From contig JAAFHO010000289.1 of the NCBI GenBank assembly GCA_013297575.1, positions 1-7,200 on the forward strand: a DNA stretch of 7,200 nt. Reading direction: 5' to 3'. The position numbers were made by a program, and so were the translations under genes. Numbering within the stretch: position 1 is the stretch's first letter; the number at the start of each line of letters is the position of its first letter. Below the pieces are notes generated by a model that saw nothing but the letters and a program-made list of their open reading frames with translations, was not told where the DNA came from and did not search any database. This document shows positions 1-4,287 of this stretch, one piece after another. Source of the DNA: Chitinophagales bacterium (lineage in GTDB: Bacteria; Bacteroidota; Bacteroidia; Chitinophagales; Saprospiraceae).

Positions 1-2
1 GC

Positions 3-908
3 CTCAATAATGGCACTTTGGATAATGGTTATTTGTACAACCTAAAATTCACGTACCAAGCAGGTACACCTGTGCATCCGTACAGCGCGATCAGCGTATT
101 GTGGCAGAAAAACTACCCGTTTGGCGATCCGGCAAACCTCCAACCCGTTGAACCATTAAAGATTAATTATCCCGCCAATACAGCCGCTTCTACCCTGAAA
201 TTGATTTCTGGTGGTCATGGCTGGGGCGATAACAATACAGATAACGCCGCCGAATTCCACGACGATACCCACCATATTTGGGTAAATGGCACAGAGACAT
301 TCACACAACACAACTGGAAAACTTGTAACCCTAACCCAGATGGTTGCTCGCCTCAAGCCGGCACTTGGTACTTTGCGCGGGCAGGTTGGTGCCCCGGCAG
401 TATAGCGCCTTGGTTCAATTTTGATATGACACCTTTTGTAGGTACTAATCAAGTGGCATTAGGTTACCGTTTTGATGAAGATTATGTTGATTTATGCCAT
501 GTGAATAACCCCAATTGTGTATCGGGTGTCACCTGCCCTAATTGTAACGACGGGTACAATCCATTTTTGGTAGTGGCTTGTAATTTGATCACATTTGCGG
601 ATGGTCCAGTGGGTGAAGCCACCATTTCGGATACCGATGAACATCTCTTTGACCCATCAGCGGCGTTTGCTGTTTTCCCGAATCCATCTGCAACTGGCAT
701 TTTTAATTTTGTTATAAAAGAAGACTTGCTCCGTTGGATGGATGTCAGTATTTATGATGCACTGGGCCAGCGCGTTGGTGGCTTTTTTGAAAGAAATGCT
801 ACCGTAGGAAGCCGCGAAATCAAATTGGACGGACAAGCATCGGGTGTATTCTTTATGGTGGTACGAACCGAGCACGGACAAGAAACACGCCGTTTGGTGA
901 AGCGTTAA
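3..908 (+). CDS. Secreted PNGase F-like protein with T9SS C-terminal sorting domain (5' partial)
   Basis: The frame is open from the left window edge, so the true start, signal peptide and N-terminal part lie upstream; the TTG at 18 is an ordinary Leu codon. Numbering from that codon, residues about 10-200 resemble the C-terminal jelly-roll domain of peptide-N-glycosidase F (the PHM/PNGase F fold). Landmarks are the GGHGWGDN stretch (65-72), the A-E-F-x4-HH segment (78-86) and RAGWCPGS near 121-128. Paired cysteines at 103/110 and several between 160 and 188 suit an exported, disulfide-bonded protein. Residues about 217-296 form a type A T9SS sorting domain: FPNPSATG (220-227), VSIYDALGQ (243-251), a GVFFMVV strand and a basic end, RRLVKR. 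Known for the family: PNGase F removes N-glycans from asparagine. Inferred: export by T9SS to the surface or medium. Catalytic activity cannot be judged because the N-terminal domain is missing, and a non-enzymatic PNGase F-related protein is possible. Confidence 0.85.
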   Translation, partial: LNNGTLDNGYLYNLKFTYQAGTPVHPYSAISVLWQKNYPFGDPANLQPVEPLKINYPANTAASTLKLISGGHGWGDNNTDNAAEFHDDTHHIWVNGTETFTQHNWKTCNPNPDGCSPQAGTWYFARAGWCPGSIAPWFNFDMTPFVGTNQVALGYRFDEDYVDLCHVNNPNCVSGVTCPNCNDGYNPFLVVACNLITFADGPVGEATISDTDEHLFDPSAAFAVFPNPSATGIFNFVIKEDLLRWMDVSIYDALGQRVGGFFERNATVGSREIKLDGQASGVFFMVVRTEHGQETRRLVKR

Positions 909-919
909 GCACCATGGTT

Positions 920-1021
920 TTTAGAGCATTTTTGATTATCAATAATTTGTAAAATTTTTTATAAATTATTGATAATCAAGTTTTTATAAAAAAAATAGTT
1001 CATTTCGATATATGCTCTAAA
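920..1021. repeat. Nested inverted repeat enclosing the terminator hairpin
   Basis: The 10-mer TTTAGAGCAT (920-929) reappears as its exact reverse complement ATGCTCTAAA (1012-1021). It encloses the 23-bp palindrome at 932-979 asymmetrically, so the arrangement is a palindrome inside an inverted repeat about 100 bp long. This could be the footprint of a miniature element, or a stem that brackets the terminator. No short direct duplication was found on its flanks. Confidence 0.45.
932..985 (+). terminator. Long A/T-rich hairpin followed by T-run, likely terminator
   Basis: The arms 932-954 and 957-979 are complementary over 23 bp with a single G-T wobble (949/962), giving an almost perfect hairpin that begins 23 bases after the stop codon of the T9SS-exported gene. 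It is followed by GTTTTTAT (980-987). This has the form of a factor-independent terminator, although the stem is almost all A/T, so it may be thermodynamically weak. A matching A-run also lies in the left arm. Confidence 0.5.
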
Positions 1022-1042
1022 TTGCCGAAAGAGCGATAAACA

Positions 1043-1245
1043 AACCACGTAGTGGTTAAACTTGAATAGCCCCGAATGAAATTCGGGGTTCGATGTGTAA
1101 GTGTATGTTTAGCAACCCTACAAGGGTTGAACTTAATGAAACGCCCATAATACGTTGAAGTTCAACTACTCCGTAGTTGTTAAATATACCCCCTTAATCC
1201 CCCGAATTTCATTCGGGGCTATTCACGTTCAACCACTCCGTGGTT
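1043..1245. repeat. Composite inverted-repeat element with six small hairpins
   Basis: The outer arms 1043-1088 and 1200-1245 are reverse complements over 46 bp with three mismatches. Each arm holds two hairpins. The first is an AAC...GTT hairpin with a 6-bp stem and 3-nt loop: AACCAC/GTGGTT at 1043-1057 and at 1231-1245. The second is an 8-bp CCCCGAAT/ATTCGGGG hairpin: 1070-1088 and 1200-1218. Inside lie two more AAC...GTT hairpins with different stems, AACCCT/AGGGTT at 1114-1128 and AACTAC/GTAGTT at 1164-1178. These carry their own flanking inverted repeat GTTGAACTT (1126-1134) / AAGTTCAAC (1158-1166). Stem positions 4-6 change between copies while pairing is kept. No transposase gene is present, so this looks like a non-autonomous MITE- or REP-like element of unknown mobility. 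The whole of 909-1326 otherwise lacks a believable gene. Confidence 0.75.
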
Positions 1246-1274
1246 ATCTCATTCCAATTCATATTACATGTTCT

Positions 1275-1300
1275 AATATTTGTAAAACATCTTTTACAAA
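1275..1300 (+). promoter_or_regulatory. Candidate -7 element and 9-bp inverted repeat upstream of the susD-like gene
   Basis: AATATTTG (1275-1282) matches the Bacteroidota -7 consensus TAnnTTTG at five of six fixed positions, but no well-placed upstream TTG is seen. Overlapping it is a perfect inverted repeat, TTTGTAAAA (1279-1287) and TTTTACAAA (1292-1300), with a 4-nt spacer. It ends 26 bases before the ATG. It could be an operator over the transcription start or a leader hairpin. No Shine-Dalgarno sequence precedes the ATG, as is usual in this phylum. Confidence 0.35.
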
Positions 1301-1326
1301 GCATCGCAACGACATAACACTCTTTT

Positions 1327-2904
1327 ATGAAAAAAATACCACTGCTGCTGCTACTATTTCTATTACCTGTAGTCGCTTGTCGCAAAGATTTTGAACAGGT
1401 CAACACTAACCCATTCAATCCATCGCAAACCAGCATGGAAGCCCTATTCAATGGCGTGGTATCGTCTTTGCCCTTGGGGTGGAACGAGCAATTTTACCTC
1501 CATAATGAAACCCTATACGATCTCACCCAACAAGGCGCACTCATTGCGCGGGCTTGGCCCAATATCCGCATCGGCGTAGATGAAGTATGGGAAAGTTATT
1601 ACAGTGCACTCCGCAATATCAGGGCGTTGGAAGATCGCTTTGACCAATACCCGGGCGCACCTGAAGAGATGGATAATGTGCGGGCCATGCTCAAAATTCT
1701 ACTCGCCTACAAAACCTTCAAAGTAACCGATCTTTTTGGCGATATACCGTTTTCGGAAGCAGGAAAAGGCAACCAAGGCTTGGATTTGCTGCGCCCCAAA
1801 TACGACCGACAAGAAGATATTTACCGCTCGTTATTAGCCGATTTGCAATGGGCAGTAGAGCATATCCACCTTGAAGTGAATACGCCAGCAGGCAAACCTT
1901 ACTATAGTTTTCGCCAATTCGATACATTTTTGAAAAGCGATCTCACGCGTTGGAAGCGTTTTGCCAATTCACTACGCCTGCGCCATGCCATGCGTATGGC
2001 CGAAAAAGACCCCGAATTTGCGGGCCAAATTATCGAAGACATTTTTGGGAAAAACCAGCCTATTGTACAAGCCGGACAAGAAGTATGTCTGTGGCCAAGG
2101 GATATGGGCATTGTATTTGAAGGCCACCATTGGGCGTTCCGCGAGCACAAAGGCTTGCGTATGGGCACGACAATATGGCACCAAATGGCCGTTCATGATT
2201 CAATAGATGGCAGTGGAATTATTGATCCTCGTGCTTATGTTTTTTTTGAGACCAATAACAAAGACGAATGGCGGGCTTTTCCAAACGAACCGGGGATTAA
2301 TCCGCCACAAGAAGGCGGCGTTCCGTATAATGGTGGCCGCGACTTCAATTTTAATGTAAAAGGCAATGCCTGCAAATTTTCTCCGTTTCATTATTACCTG
2401 ATCCGCGACGAATTTGATGTGCCAGAAGTGCTAATGACCGCCGCAGAGGGCCATTTTATCAAAGCCGAAGCCTACAAACGCGGAATAGGACTGCCGCAAG
2501 ACGATTTCTCCGCCGATGCGGAATATGCAGAGGGGATAAAAGCGAGTATTAAATTTTGGTATTCGGTGGTCAATAAAACTCAACGTTGGGTCGAGGCCCC
2601 CACCACCCCCACCGACGGACAAATCTATCAATATATCTACCACCCTGCAGTCAGTTTTAGTGGCAATGGATTCAAATTAGAGTATATTTATGCTCAACGT
2701 TGGATCGATCAATTTCGCCAACCTTGGGAAGCCTACGCCCTCGCCCGACGCACAGGGATGACTCCCCGCGAAGGCGCGCCATTGACGTATAATCGCTTTC
2801 CTTACCCAGCAACGGAATCGGAATACAACAATGTAAACTGGGCGGCACAAACAGCACGCATGGGGTCTGATGTAAAAGAGGTGAAGGTGTGGTGGATGAA
2901 GTAG
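1327..2904 (+). CDS. SusD/RagB-family nutrient-binding outer membrane lipoprotein
   Basis: This 525-residue protein has a lipoprotein signal: MKK, a Leu-rich core (6-13) and lipobox VVAC with Cys18, followed by RKDFE. It should be lipidated and moved to the outer membrane surface. SusD-family landmarks appear in order: the conserved T-D-x-F-G-D-I-P type segment (134-141), WKRFANSLRLRHAMRMA (209-225, the family's NSL-x-LR-x-AMR helix), EVLMTAAEGHFIKAEA (367-382), AEGIKASIKFWY (401-412) and a C-terminal QRWIDQF...EAYALARRTG (457-477). This pattern fits the SusD-like_2 branch. Known role: SusD proteins bind a glycan or peptide at the surface and act as a lid on a SusC TonB-dependent transporter. 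The ligand cannot be read from sequence. No SusC gene lies directly upstream or downstream here, so it either uses a distant partner or has lost it. The start is set by the signal peptide. Confidence 0.92.
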   Translation: MKKIPLLLLLFLLPVVACRKDFEQVNTNPFNPSQTSMEALFNGVVSSLPLGWNEQFYLHNETLYDLTQQGALIARAWPNIRIGVDEVWESYYSALRNIRALEDRFDQYPGAPEEMDNVRAMLKILLAYKTFKVTDLFGDIPFSEAGKGNQGLDLLRPKYDRQEDIYRSLLADLQWAVEHIHLEVNTPAGKPYYSFRQFDTFLKSDLTRWKRFANSLRLRHAMRMAEKDPEFAGQIIEDIFGKNQPIVQAGQEVCLWPRDMGIVFEGHHWAFREHKGLRMGTTIWHQMAVHDSIDGSGIIDPRAYVFFETNNKDEWRAFPNEPGINPPQEGGVPYNGGRDFNFNVKGNACKFSPFHYYLIRDEFDVPEVLMTAAEGHFIKAEAYKRGIGLPQDDFSADAEYAEGIKASIKFWYSVVNKTQRWVEAPTTPTDGQIYQYIYHPAVSFSGNGFKLEYIYAQRWIDQFRQPWEAYALARRTGMTPREGAPLTYNRFPYPATESEYNNVNWAAQTARMGSDVKEVKVWWMK

Positions 2905-2960
2905 GGTTTTGTTCTGATAGATTGGTGTCCTCTTCTCTTTTTGGTGAAATTCTTTTAAAA

Positions 2961-2979
2961 AAAACAAACATTTTGTTTT
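2961..2979. repeat. Small A/T hairpin in the susD-rpn gap
   Basis: AAAACAAA (2961-2968) and TTTGTTTT (2972-2979) form an 8-bp stem with a 3-nt loop, 57 bases after the susD-like stop. It could end the susD transcript weakly, but its right arm also contains the TTG proposed as the upstream element of the next promoter. No G/C-rich terminator is visible in 2905-3016. Confidence 0.3.
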
Positions 2980-3007
2980 AATATAGATAACAAACGTTTT
3001 ACCTTTG
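2973..3007 (+). promoter_or_regulatory. Bacteroidota-type promoter of the Rpn-family gene
   Basis: TACCTTTG (3000-3007) is an exact match to the TAnnTTTG -7 consensus used by the primary sigma factor of Bacteroidota. A TTG at 2973-2975 could be the -33 element, but the 24-nt spacing is a little long. Transcription would be expected to start roughly at 3012-3016, immediately before the ATG at 3017 and about 50 bases before the alternative ATG at 3065. Confidence 0.6.
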
Positions 3008-3016
3008 CTATTAATT

Positions 3017-4015
3017 ATGGCAAAGAAAAAAACTACCGAGAAGAAAAAGGAGGTGATGGATACCATGTCATTCCTTCACCATCCGCATGATAAGTACGCT
3101 AAAATAGTACTTCAAGTCAGGGAAATTGCTTTACAAATCATTGAATATGCGCTAGACCCAGCGGATTTTGAATGTATTGATTTAGATAGTTTAAGGTTGA
3201 GTAATACCACTTTTATCGATGAATATCTAAGGGAGAGTTTTGCGGATATTTGTTACGAAGGAACGACCAAATCAGACGAACCGTGTACGATCAATATATT
3301 AATTGAAAATAAAAGCGATAAACCTGATAAGTCGGAGGAGTCGAATTTAGAGCAATTGAACCGTTATATTTCGAATAAATGGGTAGAAGATAGGAAGCAG
3401 GGTAGAAATTTAGCGTTAACCATACCTATTTTGCTCTACCACGGTAGTGCCGAGTTAAAGAAAGATACACCAGCGACACTTTTTCCTAAAGCATCCCAAA
3501 ACCTACTGAGGTATGTACCCTCGTTTGATTATGTCATATTGGATATTTCGCATCTCAAGGATAGCGAAATAGAGGCCATAAAATTTATAGACCTAAGGAA
3601 TATTTTTTTGGCTTTCAAATACGGCAGAAATGAAAAATATTTGGCAGAACATTGGAAAAAAGTCATTATTTTTGCAGCACAAACCGCAAAGAATTCAACC
3701 TTAAACATTATTATAAAAGCAACATTTCTTTATATGGTACACATATCACAGACAGTTAGCAAAAAGTCGAAGAACATTGAAAATGAACTTGAACCCGATG
3801 AAAAGGGTTCATTATTGCCTTTTATTCCTGAATTTTTGGTAGATTCTTTTAAAAAAGGTATGGAAAAAGGTGAGAAAAGAGGTGAGAAAAGAGGCATGGA
3901 AAAACTACTACGTGCATACATAGCCAAAAACCCAATGCTAAGTGACCAGCAAATTGCGGATAGTTTTGATATAGAAGTTGCCTTTGTTCAGCGATTGCGA
4001 AAAAAAGTGAAATAA
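3017..4015 (+). CDS. Rpn-family recombination-promoting nuclease / transposase_31-like (PD-(D/E)XK)
   Basis: The protein has 332 residues from the ATG at 3017; an in-frame TTG at 3005 lies inside the promoter and was not used. A lysine-rich head (2-12) precedes the family's HDK motif (24-26). A PD-(D/E)XK core follows: Asp77 in FADICY and Glu97-x-Lys99 in ILIENKS, with IPILLYHG (136-143) as the usual downstream strand. The tail carries G-E-K-R-G repeats (281-293) and a helix-turn-helix-like end (306-328). Known for the family: Rpn proteins are DNA endonucleases with homology to transposase_31 that promote RecA-independent recombination; some act as toxic anti-phage proteins. Codons and bases are clearly A/T-richer than in neighbours, which suggests acquisition. 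The start is uncertain: Met17 (3065) has a perfect extended Shine-Dalgarno and begins just before the conserved domain, giving 316 residues. All visible catalytic motifs are intact. Confidence 0.85.
   Translation: MAKKKTTEKKKEVMDTMSFLHHPHDKYAKIVLQVREIALQIIEYALDPADFECIDLDSLRLSNTTFIDEYLRESFADICYEGTTKSDEPCTINILIENKSDKPDKSEESNLEQLNRYISNKWVEDRKQGRNLALTIPILLYHGSAELKKDTPATLFPKASQNLLRYVPSFDYVILDISHLKDSEIEAIKFIDLRNIFLAFKYGRNEKYLAEHWKKVIIFAAQTAKNSTLNIIIKATFLYMVHISQTVSKKSKNIENELEPDEKGSLLPFIPEFLVDSFKKGMEKGEKRGEKRGMEKLLRAYIAKNPMLSDQQIADSFDIEVAFVQRLRKKVK
3047..3057 (+). promoter_or_regulatory. Extended Shine-Dalgarno match inside the annotated Rpn reading frame
   Basis: AAGGAGGTGAT is an 11-base perfect complement of the canonical anti-Shine-Dalgarno end of 16S rRNA. 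The in-frame ATG at 3065 (codon 17) follows seven bases after its last base and 11 after the GGAGG core. It may decide the start at 3065. A chance origin from Lys-Lys-Glu-Val-Met codons is also possible, and Bacteroidota generally do not depend on such sites. Confidence 0.5.
3857..3904 (+). repeat. Four 12-bp in-frame tandem units in the Rpn gene
   Basis: Two identical units GGTGAGAAAAGA (3869-3880, 3881-3892) are flanked by two related units, GGTATGGAAAAA (3857-3868) and GGCATGGAAAAA (3893-3904). They encode Gly-(Met/Glu)-(Glu/Lys)-(Lys/Arg) repeats, a lysine- and glutamate-rich linker between the nuclease body and the C-terminal helices. Such Gly-x-x-Lys-type repeats are common in this family's tails. 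Unit gain or loss by slippage would keep frame. Confidence 0.8.
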
Positions 4016-4287
4016 AATTTCATACCCCTACATTTACCTAATTGCAATAAAATAATACGTTCTATTTGGCGATCTACCTATTTGTACCGACCTTGCCGTC
4101 CTTTTTTAAGTTAGGAACGGTGTTAGAATAAAGGTGCAAATTCAGGCTTCAGATTTTAGTTTCAGATTTTCTGTTTTTTCGCGCGAATAGCCTACCTATT
4201 TAAGAGGAAATATGAGGGTAAAAGATGTGCATCAATTGTACCTTTATTTCGACACCTTTCCTAAACCCGTTCCACCACACATCATTA
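4016..4287. other. Intergenic region upstream of maeB
   Basis: No gene is seen. TACCTTTA (4239-4246) differs from the TAnnTTTG -7 consensus only at the last base and lies 41 bases before the maeB ATG; no well-placed upstream TTG supports it, so the promoter call is weak. Two short direct repeats occur: TTCAGATTTT at 4148-4157 and 4161-4170, and CTACCTATTT at 4074-4083 and 4192-4201. A bulged stem CCGTCCT (4096-4102) / AGGAACGG (4113-4120) could be a poor terminator for the Rpn gene. Confidence 0.3.

Noticed and set aside
1043..1245. CRISPR-like array of short palindromic repeats
   Set aside because: The repeats alternate in orientation, spacing is irregular, loops and stems vary and there are no uniform spacers or cas genes.
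1155..1394. Possible 79-residue + strand ORF across the repeat element and susD start
   Set aside because: Its first half is simply the translation of the inverted repeat at 1158-1245, and it then overlaps the susD signal peptide in another frame. No family is recognised.
2677..3066. 129-residue antisense ORF spanning the susD end and Rpn start
   Set aside because: It covers the C-terminus of SusD and the Rpn promoter in reverse, is rich in Phe and Lys from A/T-rich DNA, and has no recognisable domain.
4008..4022. TGAAAT/ATTTCA palindrome over the Rpn stop codon
   Set aside because: A 6-bp A/T-rich stem with a 3-nt loop is too weak for a terminator and has no T-run.
4148..4170. Direct repeat TTCAGATTTT (13-base period)
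   Set aside because: Only two short A/T-rich copies, too little to call an array or binding site.
4225..4287. Upstream in-frame ATG extension of maeB
   Set aside because: The added residues do not resemble the family N-terminus, whereas MDNNKIRKEDALYYH at 4288 fits the usual MaeB start and length.
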